Assembly (NCBI RefSeq): GCF_020520425.1
Contig: NC_079492.1
Span: forward strand, 146,475,861-146,539,860
Length of the DNA stretch: 64,000 nucleotides
Direction of reading: 5' to 3'
Origin: Spinacia oleracea
Lineage: Eukaryota > Streptophyta > Magnoliopsida > Caryophyllales > Amaranthaceae
Shown: one piece after another, positions 46,203 through 56,856 of the stretch
Layout of the letters: every line of letters starts with the position of its first letter
How positions within the stretch are numbered: the stretch's first letter is position 1
Notes under the pieces: generated by a model
The model's input: the letters and a program-made list of their open reading frames with translations, nothing else
What the model was told of the DNA's origin: nothing
The model's database searches: none
Position numbers and translations under genes: made by a program

Positions 46203-46671
46203 AAGTCTTGGGTAGTGGTTAAGACTGATGATCTGCCTACAATAAGTTTTAGGTTCGAATCCCTTAGACCTTAATTTGTACTCCCTCTATTTCTTTTTGT
46301 TTGTTACGTTTGGACTTTTGCATGTTTATTAACGAATAATAAACTCAAGTAAAACCCCAATTCACTAATCATTACAACAACCAATTAGATTGTTTTATTT
46401 TTCAAAATGAACCAATAATGGAAAAGCACAAAGATTGCTAACTTAGCATAATTGGAAAATTGCAAAGATATTTAATGAATTGAAAAAATTAGACCAATTA
46501 AAATTAATAGAAGGCACAAAAAATGATAGTATAATAAATTTGTAAAAGTAAAGATTCTCCACATAACAAACATTGTGAAACACCCTAAAAGAAATACGTA
46601 ACAAACAAAAAGAAATGGATCGGAGGAGTAATTTATATGGCTCATTGTGCCTAATTCGCACCAAAAAAAAA
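46203..46671 (+). mobile_element. tRNA-derived SINE interrupted by a Stowaway MITE
   Basis: The head GTCTTGGGTAGTGGTTAAGA and B box AGGTTCGAATCCC run to 46278. After the MITE the SINE tail resumes (ATATGGCTCATTGTGCCTAA, then CACCAAAAAAAA). The tail matches that of the copy at 38470-38548. Confidence 0.7.
46281..46628. mobile_element. Stowaway-like MITE nested in a SINE
   Basis: CTCCCTCTATTTCTTTTTGT at the left is inverted at the right (AAAAGAAATGGATCGGAGGAG). TA flanks at 46279-46280 and 46629-46630. Confidence 0.88.
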
Positions 46672-47886
46672 TACTGTATTAAGTTTAGATATACTTCATC
46701 TCTATTATATAAAGGAACAGCTGAGGGTATTTTTGTAACGTCACTTTTCGTGTCCCCATTTGAAAAGACTACAATACCCTCTCCACTCTTTCAAACCCTT
46801 TGCGTCTCAGCCTCCGCTGCTTCTTCACTCTCGCCTACTTTCTCTCTCCTCCCTTCACTCAATCTCTCATCTTCGATCTCTCCTCCCTCCATGAGAGAGA
46901 AGCAAACCCAACGAATTGAACCACCTCAACAGGTTTCTCTTTCGCCGCCTCAGACGTTCGGCCAAGATTAATATCCCTGAACTCTCCGACGTTCGGTGAC
47001 GGTGGCGTCAAGGAGATCGAGGAACATCAATTGACTGACTCAAATCCCTTAGCTTCAACGATGCAGCGAATGCGAGAAGAAGAACTAGGGATTTCCCAAC
47101 GCAGTCGTTGTCTATGCCGCCGCCTCCACCGCCGGATTTCCAGCATCCAGTCGTTGTCTTCACCTCTTCTCCTTCCCGCTGCTCTTCTCCATCTCCGCGA
47201 TCCCCTTTTCCCTCAATTTTCTGGATCTGACTTCGGAGACTCCTTATACAAGTATGAATTTATGCATTTTTTTTTGTTAATCTGATTTCAAATTTTTCAT
47301 ATAATACTTCAACAGATCGATTTCAATTGATTTTGGATTAAATTACATTAATTAGCAAGACGTAAATTCAATCTCAATTTATTGCCTTAAATTTGATTTG
47401 GAGTTAACCTTTCTGTCTATTTCGAAAAACCGGGGACATGAAATTGCGAAATACTTGATACCCAGTTGCAAATTTATGATCTTTGTAGATAATGATTAGT
47501 TGTTATATGTTGTGGTTTCTTGCTTACTTCCATGATTTTGGGAGAATTTGCCGGACTTTTGTTTTTGGGTTTAAAGGAACAATTGGTAAAAGGCTTTGAT
47601 CTTTTGGGGTTTGTTGAAATTTGGTTTTAATTACTACATTGTATCTTTATTTGGTTTAAATTTGATTGATTTGGTCCAAAGTACACCTAATATTTGTAGT
47701 TTGCTTAATCTGGACATCTTTTGTGTTAATTCCATTGCCAATTGCACTGCGTTCTTAGTTGATTGATGAATTATGGAAATTAGTAATTTATTTCTTTAGA
47801 AATGCTAGAGGTGAATGTTTGAATTTGAATTATTTTAAGGATATTTTTGGGTGATGTATGCTTCGTAATAATTAGTATTGATGCAT

Positions 47887-48046
47887 GCTAATCTGCTTAT
47901 TATGTTCAAGCTGGACCAATCTGGCCTCTTGCTAATCTGCTTATTATGTTCAAGCTGGACCAATCCGGCCTCTTGCTAATTAGTGTTGATGCATGTTAAT
48001 GTGTTGTTATTATGTTCAAGCTGGACCAATCCTGCCTCTTGCTAAT
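47887..48046. repeat. 44-bp tandem repeat in the Helitron
   Basis: Two perfect-length units starting GCTAATCTGCTTATTATG at 47887 and 47931, and a third partial unit near 48004. Confidence 0.85.
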
Positions 48047-48066
48047 CTACTTTTTCAATATAAATA

Positions 48067-48303
48067 GGCCCTCGCCTTATAACTGGAAACGAGGTTGAGT
48101 TAAACCAGAGATTTTAGACATGGATGTAATGGATGCACTCGAGGTAAAATTTCTATTGTTTTGCTGTTTTTCCAATCATATCAAAGCTTAGTTCTCTGTG
48201 TGCTGCAAGTATTCTGCAAGTGTTCTGAATACTTTTTCACAGGTTAAATCTGATGATGCTGTTAAGATGGCCAGGCAGTTGGCATTACAGGAAGGACTTT
48301 TGG
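48067..48303 (+). pseudogene. Captured fragment of a cysteine synthase / beta-cyanoalanine synthase gene
   Basis: Two exon-like pieces separated by GT-AG introns. The first reads LITGN and, in another frame, VKPEILDMDVMDALE. The second (48243-48303) reads VKSDDAVKMARQLALQEGLL. This matches the C-terminal half of plant O-acetylserine(thiol)lyase-family enzymes, just before the GISSG motif. The rest of the gene is absent. Confidence 0.7.
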
Positions 48304-48410
48304 TAAGAACAAATTATGCTCCTCAAGTTTGTATTGCTTCTAAGCTTTCAAGCTTAGGTAAATAATTAATTGTTTAATCTAAGTTTATTATATTTGCAGT
48401 AACAGTCATG

Positions 48411-48650
48411 AAGTTGGACGTCAATGCTCATAGATACCTCTCCAAAGATGATTTCAGGGTTCTCACTGCCGTTGAGATGGGCATGCGCAATGTAATCATC
48501 TTCCCACTTCTTTTTCTCTCCCCTTTAATTACCAATTAAACTCCTGAATTAATCACTTTTTTGTTTCTGGGTTTCTGTTAATTGTGAAATTTGCAGCATG
48601 AAATCGTCCCTGCTGAGCTAATTGATCGCATTGCTTCCCTCAGCCCTCAG
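48411..48650 (+). pseudogene. Captured 5' exons of a RIO2 kinase gene
   Basis: The exon at 48411-48493 reads MKLDVNAHRYLSKDDF then RVLTAVEMGMRN. After an 104-bp GT-AG intron, 48598-48650 reads HEIVPAELIDRIASLSPQ. This is the start of the winged-helix domain of RIO2, the kinase for small-ribosomal-subunit maturation. The kinase domain is absent. Confidence 0.8.
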
Positions 48651-49350
48651 GTAATTCCCGTTCAATTTCCCAATTTCAATTTTTAATGTGTGATTAATAG
48701 TTGTGAATATATGTGGTTAAGTAAATAATAATAACACAATTGGTTTAATTTATTTATATGAATGGTTGAATATAGACATAGATATGTGTATTGCCCTAAC
48801 TTTCTAAATCGCTCTCTAATTCAGTCGTCTGCAAACCTCTGCAAGTAAGAGCAGTGTGCTAGAGAGAGAAAGAGTAGAGAGGAGGGAGCTATTGCTCCTA
48901 ATTCTATTTATACAGCTTAATATTAATTGATGGTTAATGTCATTTTGTTGAAATTGAATTGGTTATGCTTTTTGAGTAGAAAAGGAACTAATGTCGCATT
49001 GATTTTGGTTTTGGGTTTGTATTCTTTGTAATTGTTTACATTCGTTGAGGTTGGATTGATTATGCTTTGGTGTGATTTGAGTAGAAAGGGAACCAATGTA
49101 AGATTGGAAGTTGGGTTGTCATTTTATTTTCCCTTTCGTAATCTGAATAGAAGGGAGCTGATATCACATTGAGTTGGATTCTTTGGTGTATTGTAATTAT
49201 GTTGAGATTGAATTGGTTTGGCTTTGGTGAAACCAACATCATATCATTCTGGGCTGTCAGTTTTGTTGTTGCAAGTAAGAGCAGTGTTTTAGATTGCTTT
49301 CTAAAATGAAATTCTTGGCGTTTTCATTTACTTAACCAATATGTGTGTGT

Positions 49351-49385
49351 CTCCCTCTCTTTCTCTCTCTCACACACACACACGC
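49351..49385. repeat. (CT)n(CA)n microsatellite
   Basis: A CTCTCTCT tract runs directly into CACACACA in the Helitron body. Confidence 0.9.
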
Positions 49386-50640
49386 AATTATGATATCTAA
49401 TGTATATATCTTTTTTTGAATCTGGGTTGAAATGAAAAAGAACTAATGGGTGGTTTAATGTGGAGATTTTTTACTATAAACATATACTTATTACACAAGG
49501 CAAAAGACTCTCCAAGTATTATTATGACGTTCTAATTCTGTGAATTGATATGGTTACTGGTTATTTAATCCTACCACATTTGTTAGATTTTACTGCTGTT
49601 TGAAATTGACAACAATTTATATGATTGACTAAACTTTAGTCTGCTCATAGAACTATTTAACTGTAACATGATCCAAAACCTACTCCAATAGTAGAAAACT
49701 CATAGTTCCCTTGCATACTGTGAAATGTATAGGTAAATGTATAGGTATTGACGTACTGGTGTAGTGCCCCGTCCCTTATTTGTGGTTTTGGTTCTAGCGA
49801 TGAGTGGTTATCTTCTGTCTTCCGTAGTCCGTTAGGTTCAGTTAGGTCGGGTCTATGCTAGGGAGCAACCTGGTGTCTCTTTTCTACTAAAAAGTTGTGG
49901 TTATAAGTTGTGGATTGATTGGTTGTACTTAAAAAATGCTAGATATTTTGGTAAAATCTAAATGCCTTTGACTGCTCATAATTGTGCTTTGATCATATAG
50001 TTGATGACTCGGTTGATTCAGGAATAGGCGGAGTATTATTAACCTTGAGTTCAACATTGGTAACGGTGTTTCGGCGCCTCGCCCCTTGGCAAGGTTTTTG
50101 GTGATGTTTCTGAGGAACAATCAATTGCGACTGTTATTTAAGCTTTTAATCAGGGTATCAACTTATTTGACACTTCTCCGTAAGTTCATCATCTTCCTCA
50201 AATTTGATGACCCATTTCTGTATTTCTCCCCAATTTTATTAGTATTTAGATGTGTATTTTCTGGAATTGCTGGAATTGTAATATGTTATTTTAATTGTTG
50301 TTGTACGAAAATTGAATTTTTTGTGACCCATTTTGGGGTTAGATCAGTATTTGTCACACTGAAATCTATTAGAGTGAGTATCGCGAAATTACTCCTCCTA
50401 TAGCCAATTGGTTATGGGATGAACAGGGCTACGGGTGTTCTGACTTGGATTCCGGCCAAGCCTATTTTACAAAGTTAACATTATAAAGATGACCCCTTTG
50501 TCATTTGATTGGATCAATTGATTATTTAGATGATGAATCTATTTTGTGGATTTTGTTTAGGTACTATGGTGCAAAAATGTCGGAGAAAGCGCTTAGGAAG
50601 TGTTTGAAAGCACTTGGTGCTCCTAGAGGAAGCTCTCTCA

Positions 50641-52053
50641 TCTCTATTACATAAGGGAAGAGGGGAGGGTTAATATCGTAATCACGCTTTTGGTGTCCCC
50701 AACGTAAAAGACTAAAATATCCTATATCATTTAGTCTTTTAATCATTACAAAACGCCTAAAGTTTGATTTGCAAAAACTGTCTGAATATTAATGGAGTAC
50801 TAAATATTTCATTTTCCCTATTTAATTTAAAATCTTCCTTATGGGGCCATGATAGCAAAAGTCAACAAAAGAATAAAGTAATAATCTGCAAATCAGGACA
50901 AAAATTGAAAATTATGGAAAGGCACCCTACAATCTATCTTTTACGTTACTGGTAGTCAAATAATACAAAAACAAAATCAAATCATTTCCAAATTTATTAC
51001 AATTGCCTAAAGTATTCTACTGTACACTTAATCCTACGAATTATTCTGAAAATTCTAAAAAAAGCAAAGTTCATCACAGAAGCTCCACCGTCGTTTCTCT
51101 TCAAACAGCGCCGATACATGTAAGTATATTTTTCTTCCAAATATGCACAAAAAGAAATTGTGTTATTGAGATTATAAATTGAACAATACATTATTATATT
51201 ATCTGATGGAAATTGTATTTTGCTAGAATACTAGGTAGAATATAAATATGTCGTACTAAAATACTTGCATTGATCTTTGTGTAGATTAGATAACTGATCA
51301 TTGCAATCGATAACTACCATCGAATCAGTTTCAAAAGATAAGGTATGTTTTCATCGTTCCACTAAACAAAAAACTTAATGAAATTGACTATTCGTGAATT
51401 TTTATTATGATATGTCCAATTTTATTTTAATTACGCACTTCATAATAATGCCGTGTGCAAAATGTTACCTTAGAATCATTAATTTTCTATCATTGCATAA
51501 TTAAATTTATTCAGATAAATAACTTATTTTTATGTGATATAGATATTCATATAATGTGTAATTCTATTTTTATCTCTAAAATATTGTTACAGGATGTTAG
51601 GGTACGATTATGCACTCTTTACGCATTTATTTCCTAGCGGTGTACGACGATATGATGTACGAGCTCAATTGATGTTTTCAGTTATACTAACCGATGTACA
51701 ACTAAGAAAATCTGGTAATTGCTTTTTTTCGATGTCGGAATAAGTGTTTTATATTAGTCAATTTTTTATTATGACATTTTTGTATAACATAGTTTTTTTT
51801 TTTCTTCTGTGTGTGCTTTTTTTTTTTGTAGGGCGAGGGTGTTAATGCACTATTTTCTCTCCTCATGTTGAAAACTTCATCAAAAGGTTTCAAAAGGGGT
51901 TCATATATATACTTCATAGGAATTTTATTTCTTTAGATGATCGAACTTTGTAAATAATTTTCCTTCCTTATTATTTATGGTGATTAATTGTAATAACACA
52001 ATTTAATTTAGTTTGTTTACAATTTCGCACGCATCGCGTGCATATAAAACTAG
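50641..52053 (+). mobile_element. Inner Helitron
   Basis: It begins TCTCTATTACATAAGGGAAG after an A, with GTGTCCCC about 50 bp in, as in the other two. It ends with the GC-rich hairpin at 52027-52041 and CTAG before T. 1413 bp. I recognise no captured gene in it. Just upstream, 50562-50635 reads YYGAKMSEKALRKCLKALGA, coding-like but not identified. Confidence 0.75.
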
Positions 52054-52170
52054 TAGTTTAAGAGCCGAGGGATACCAAAGCTCAATTCGCAACTACAAAT
52101 TAAAAATGTAAATTCGATCATTCAACCCTATTAGTTACAAAACTTACCATTACTGAATTATTAAGAGAAC

Positions 52171-52362
52171 TGTTAAATACGGGCCTGGGCCGCACCCGTC
52201 ACCAAGAGAGAGAGTCCACTTAACAAGACCGTAGGAGGTTCCACCTTAAAACCATATGGCAATAAGGGGAGTAGCCCCTTATCCTTATTAAGTGATTAAC
52301 TCTCTCATCTCTTCTCAATGTGGGACACTCACATGTGTTCTTTGGGAAGGCTTTCTTCAACA
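52171..52362 (-). repeat. LTR of the Copia-type element (3' on its own strand)
   Basis: Starts TGTTAAATACGGG and ends TTCTTCAACA; paired with 53470-53661. Confidence 0.9.
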
Positions 52363-52478
52363 CTCCCCCTCACGTGTGAGGTCCACTTTTTAGTTCGGTC
52401 ACATGTGATGTTTCGTGGGCCAGAGTGCGTTTCTCGACACTCCCCCTCACACGTGCCATTTTAATTTGGCCCAGAATA

Positions 52479-53339
52479 TTAACGGTCCAAGGTCCAAGTT
52501 GTGGGCCCGGCTATATTTTCTTCCTCATGACCCTCACGATTGCAATGACCACAAAATCTGCCACTGACATCTCCCGACCTCGACCGAGCCTTAGTCTCGA
52601 CCTTGAACGCCATGACACTCTCCGGACCTCTCGCAGCCTTGGCGCGCATGGTCTCGGTATTCATAACCGTCTGGTACGCCTCGTCGAGTCCTGGCAACGG
52701 CGATCGTGCTAACAGTTGTGCACGAATGGCTTCATAGTGATCATCCAGGCCAATTAGGAAATAGTGCAGACGATCTTCATCGTGAATGTCCCCCACCTGC
52801 TTCCCTATATTACACGTACAACCCGCACATACACACCTGGGAACTCGTGCATACTGTACGTACTCCTTCCATACCTTCGACAAGCGGCCATAGTACTCCA
52901 TGACGCCCTCAGACGTGCCCTGCTTGCAACCACTCAGAGCCATCTTAATATGGCAGACCCTGGTGCCCGACACGACGCAGTACCGCGTCCTCAAATGACT
53001 CCACAACTCGTGAGCAATATCAAAGTCCTCCAGATTCGAACGCAAACTCTCGTCAATGGTGTTTGTGATCCAAGACACCACCATCGAATTGACCGCAATC
53101 CAATGTTTCATCTTCGTCTCGTCCGTAATGGGCTCCTTCACAGACCCATCAAGAAAACCAAATTTGAATTTTGAAATCATCGAGCGACGAACCGCTTTGG
53201 ACCACTCATCGTAGTTCGACGCTCCTCGAAGTTTTACAGGGGTGATGACAATACCGGGGCCGTCACCTGACCCAAGATAGTAGTCCAGATCGACGGCGGC
53301 GGCGATTGTCTTTTGTGGTGGCTCCTCGTCATTACCCAT
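52479..53339 (-). CDS. gag-like frame of the Copia-type element
   Basis: A 286-codon frame. It carries the plant Copia gag build: an N-terminal LRGASNYDEWSKAVRRSM block, the UBN2-type central region (ELWSHLRTRY, then YYGRLSKVW), and a CGHCNREGHEE knuckle at the end. It would form the nucleoprotein shell. No protease, integrase or reverse transcriptase follows. Confidence 0.8.
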   Translation of the reverse strand: MGNDEEPPQKTIAAAVDLDYYLGSGDGPGIVITPVKLRGASNYDEWSKAVRRSMISKFKFGFLDGSVKEPITDETKMKHWIAVNSMVVSWITNTIDESLRSNLEDFDIAHELWSHLRTRYCVVSGTRVCHIKMALSGCKQGTSEGVMEYYGRLSKVWKEYVQYARVPRCVCAGCTCNIGKQVGDIHDEDRLHYFLIGLDDHYEAIRAQLLARSPLPGLDEAYQTVMNTETMRAKAARGPESVMAFKVETKARSRSGDVSGRFCGHCNREGHEEENIAGPTTWTLDR

Positions 53340-53469
53340 TGTTATGCCCTAGGTTTTTGTAACTCCTCAGAACGCAGTACTCAACAAGCGAAGGAATTCG
53401 CTGTTCTCAAACTCTCTCAAACTCGTGCGGAAAAAAATCTAGGGTTTTTAACCTAGGCTCTTGATACCA

Positions 53470-53661
53470 TGTTAAATACGGGCCTGGGCCGCACCCGTCA
53501 CCAAGAGAGAGAGTCCACTTAACAAGACCGTAGGAGGTTCCACCTTAAAACCATATGGCAATATGGGGAGTAGCCCCTTATCCTTATTAAGTGATTAACT
53601 CTCTCATCTCTTCTCAATGTGGGACACTCACATGTGTTCTTTGGGAAGGCTTTCTTCAACA
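53470..53661 (-). repeat. LTR of the Copia-type element (5' on its own strand)
   Basis: Near-identical to 52171-52362 and next to the primer-binding site. Confidence 0.9.
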
Positions 53662-54042
53662 AGAACAAGATAGATTGATCGTATCAAATGGGATATGACT
53701 AAGAAAAGTCGATAAAAGAGTGTTGTAAGTTGAGTTTATGCAAGAAAACAACATAAAAGATACTTTCTTACATAATACGAAGTATTTGTAATGTTGCAAG
53801 TGATCGAGGTGAGGTTTACGTAGGTTAAAATAAGAAATTGAAGTGATATTTTGTAGACAAAAAGATAGCTTATGGAATCCATAGTCCGTACCACATTATG
53901 TTGTATTATGTGAAGTGTATCTGATTATCTTTCAGAGCAAGGTTATTAAAATCGTGATTCTACTTTGAATTGGTAGGGTATGTGAGAATCGGATTGTGAG
54001 ATCGAGTCATAAAATCGAAAAATTCAACAAATTTATGGAATA

Positions 54043-54340
54043 CTGCCTCCGCTTCCTAAATATCTTTACGGTTATTATTTACACAAATATTAAGGAAAAA
54101 GTATAAAAGTTGGTTGAATATAATAAAATATGGATAAAGCAAGATAAATGTGTAAAAACATGAGTGTGTGTAAGAAAAAATGAATAAATTAAGAGAAAGT
54201 TAGTGGAAATTATAATATTGTGGGGTAAGAAGGGTAAGGTAATAAATTTTCATTCCAAAAATAGAATAAAGCAATGTGTAAATAACATAATGAAACTGAC
54301 TAAAACGGAAAGTGTAAAAATTATTTTGAAACAGAGGCAG
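54043..54340. mobile_element. Stowaway-like MITE, nested
   Basis: CTGCCTCCGCTTCCTAAATA at the left and TTTTGAAACAGAGGCAG at the right, inverted. TA flanks both sides. Confidence 0.8.
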
Positions 54341-54409
54341 TAAAATTATATGATAAAATTTGCATATTGTTTACTACTTTTCAATAGAACAATATTAAAA
54401 TAAAACATA

Positions 54410-54535
54410 TGCACCGGGGTGCATGATGCACCATCTCACGTTTTCTCCTTACATATGAGGAGAAAATGTGGTAGAGATCACTAATGAGCATAAAAATACC
54501 ATTGGGTACACGGTACACCCGAATGCACCTAATAA
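54410..54535. mobile_element. Very short hairpin-ended element, nested
   Basis: The left end GGGGTGCATGATGCACC and the right end GGTACACGGTACACCC each fold back and are inverted relatives. A strong central hairpin (TTTTCTCCT...AGGAGAAAA, 54455-54480) fills most of the core. Confidence 0.5.
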
Positions 54536-55173
54536 TTTTCAACAATAATACGCTTAAAATTAAATTGTTTAAATTAAAGCATTATATGCTCACATATACT
54601 AACCTTTTTACTACCATTTTTTGAAGGAAATATAATTTATGGAGTACCATACGACCATTGTTGTGTTCAATCGTGCATTGTAAGATTGTAAGATCGTGAT
54701 TTGAATCAGTTATGTATTTTAATATTGTATAATTGGAAGATTCTAATATTCAAATCACAATTTTAATAACCATGGTTTGGAGTATATTATTTAACTCAGA
54801 CGTTAAACATAAAAAATAAAAAAATAAAATAAAAAAATACTCGATCCATCCGTATACTTATCAGCCGTATAGGAGAGAGAAATTAAAGGAGAGGTGACCT
54901 CGTAATTAAAACAGAATAGCAAGTCAACATTGGAAATAAAAAGTCAATAAACATAAGAAAAAAATGGAGCTAAAGCCTGAGATCAATGATCATACGACGA
55001 CGAGGTCTGTAGATCGGAAAATGAAAAAAACTGCTATTGATTTTGACTATTCCCATGCCATGATGTCTATTTTGTTCTTAAATAATTTAAATAATTGAAC
55101 AAAACCTTCTCCGTAGTTATTATTACGTAGAATTATAAATGCATGCCTATGAAGATGGAAAGTTAAAGTATTA

Positions 55174-55426
55174 TAAGGCTGTGTTCTATTTACCTGATTT
55201 TCACTTATTTTTTCTGAACTTATCTTATCTGAACTTATCTGAACTTAACTGAACTTATCTGAACGTATTAGAACTTATCAAAACTTATTTTAGTTATAAA
55301 TTGTACTTGACCAACCCTTATTTTTCCTGAACTTATCTTATCTGAACTTAACTGAACTAATCTGAACTTATCTGAACTTATTTTTCCTGAAATAAGTGGA
55401 AATAAGGTGAACAGAACAATGCCTAA
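55174..55426. mobile_element. Tourist-like MITE
   Basis: GGCTGTGTTCTATTTACCTG at the left. At the right, inverted, GGCATTGTTCTGTTCACCTT. TAA on both sides. The core is tandem ACTTATCTGA/AACTTATCTG. Same family as 16313-16600 and 19392-19804. Confidence 0.85.
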
Positions 55427-55672
55427 GTGAAACTCGTAGTATATCCAAGAGAATTTCAATTATGATGTATTGCCGTATTGGGATTTATATTCGTAATACT
55501 AATGTTTTTAGTTACTTTATAAAGCAGAGAAAATATATTTCCTCCCTCTAAATTATTATGTTACTAAAGTGATAATTATTTAGTAACGTATAGTTTATGG
55601 AAGATTTTTCTACTTTTAATTTACAAGATATAAGCAATATGTTGTATATTACGGAGTAGTGCATACTCTGTA

Positions 55673-56437
55673 GCGTCTCATGTATGACCACTGACCAGCC
55701 ACACCATCAACTTGATTGTGTAACACGCGCAAAACTAATATGGAGAAAGTTATTGACGAGTGTTACTTGACTTTTGTTGGTGTTACTAATACATTGTATT
55801 CGCCGTTACTTTTCTTGTTTTACTATAGTTTCTTGAATTTAATGTTAGAGGTTGCTTGTATAGATTGGTATTAATTGATTTTCTATGCTGGTGTTATTTA
55901 TACAATTTATTCGCCGTTACTTTTCTTATTTTAATTTACTGCAGTTTCTTGAACTTAATGTTAAAGGTTGCTTGTATATACTAGTGTTACTTGATTTTCT
56001 ATGTTGGTGTTACTTATACGTTGTATTCGCTGTTATTTTCTTATTTTACTACACTTTTTTGAATTTTATGTTCGAGGTTCCTTGTATAAACTGGTTTTAC
56101 TTGACTTTTTATGTTGGTGTTACTTTTAATTATTGCAGTTTCTTCAATTTCATGTTAGAGGTTCCTTGTATACACTGGTGTTACTTGAATTTCTATGCTG
56201 GTGTTATTATATATTGTATTCGCTATTACTTTTCTTGTTTTATTTCATTTTCTTCAATTTCATGTTAGAGGTTCTTTTGTATATACTGATATTACTTTAT
56301 TTTCTATGCTGATGCTACTATATTTTTTATACTGATGTTATTTTATTTTTTGGCTTTAAACGCGATAGACTTATTATAAGTGTGAACATGCCACACCATC
56401 AAGTTGATGGTGTGGCTGGTCACATAAAAGACTCGAG
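55673..56437. mobile_element. Large hairpin-ended MITE with ~111-bp internal tandem repeats
   Basis: TIR: CGTCTCATGTATGACC then GACCAGC and a palindrome (stem CACACCATCAA, 55700-55721). At the right end, inverted, the palindrome is at 56392-56414 and then GCTGGTCACATAAAAGACTC. The core is about five units of about 111-116 bp, each with CGCCGTTACTTTTCTTGTTT-like and GTTAGAGGTTGCTTGTAT-like parts. Confidence 0.8.
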
Positions 56438-56856
56438 GTAAAAAAAAAATTGTGGCATAATATATAAGAGTTGTTATTTTGATTCTTTGAACAAGAGGTT
56501 CAAAGCTCAGCCTGGCGTAGCCCTAAACGTTTTAGTCCAGAATTCCAAATTGCTCATTTACATTAATTAGAAGGTCACCTGGTTGTAAATAGTTCTACAT
56601 ATAACCGGGTAATTAAATTTACATTTTACGACTTAAAGTACATTTTACTTATTTAAAAATTTAAATCATGCACATTTACAATTTAGAAGCACGATAACGA
56701 TCTAATATCACATATTTATATATTTTCGTTTCCTTTACTTGCAACACTTTGCTTTTCATCTGTAAAAAATTTAATTTGTAAATATGTGATTTTAAACTAT
56801 AAAAATTGCTTTATGAGGGGTTAAAAATATAAAGCAATAAAGTTGCATTTAGTATT
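56438..56856. other. Intergenic, nothing recognised
   Basis: AT-rich. No gene, RNA or terminal repeat supported. Confidence 0.4.

Larger units (their letters stand above)
46699..52053 (+). mobile_element. Gene-capturing Helitron region (outer 5' end to shared 3' end)
   Basis: The 5' end TCTCTATTATATAAAGGAAC follows an A and is nearly the same as the 5' end at 58232. The only 3' end (hairpin GCACGCATCGCGTGC, then CTAG|T) is at 52053 and is shared with a second 5' end at 50641. The outer unit is therefore either one long Helitron containing an internal extra 5' end or a Helitron whose 3' part was replaced. Its body holds exon pieces of at least two unrelated host genes with their introns, as plant Helitrons often do. 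No Rep-helicase frame is present, so it is non-autonomous. Confidence 0.7.
52171..53661 (-). mobile_element. Small young Copia-type LTR element with gag only (TR-GAG type)
   Basis: Two 192-bp terminal repeats, 52171-52362 and 53470-53661, are almost identical. The 5-bp target repeat AGAAC flanks at 52166-52170 and 53662-53666. Reading on the minus strand, a primer site like TGGTATCAAGAGC (initiator-Met tRNA) follows the first LTR, and a G-rich purine tract (GAGGGGGAG) precedes the second. The interior has one gag-like frame and no pol. It looks whole for a non-autonomous element that would depend on a relative's enzymes. LTR likeness implies a very recent insertion. Confidence 0.88.
53937..54774. 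mobile_element. MITE with GGTTATTAAAATCGTGATT ends, holding two nested elements
   Basis: The left end CAAGGTTATTAAAATCGTGA is inverted at 54752-54774 (ATCACAATTTTAATAACCAT). Inside are a Stowaway (54043-54340) and a hairpin-ended element (54410-54535). Confidence 0.65.

Noticed and set aside
52425-53174. Plus-strand frames of 95 and 136 codons
   Set aside because: Antisense shadows of the gag-like frame.
55885-56268. 127-codon frame in the large hairpin-ended MITE
   Set aside because: The frame crosses the internal tandem repeats and repeats the same Phe/Leu-rich phrase. It is a product of repeat phase, not a protein.
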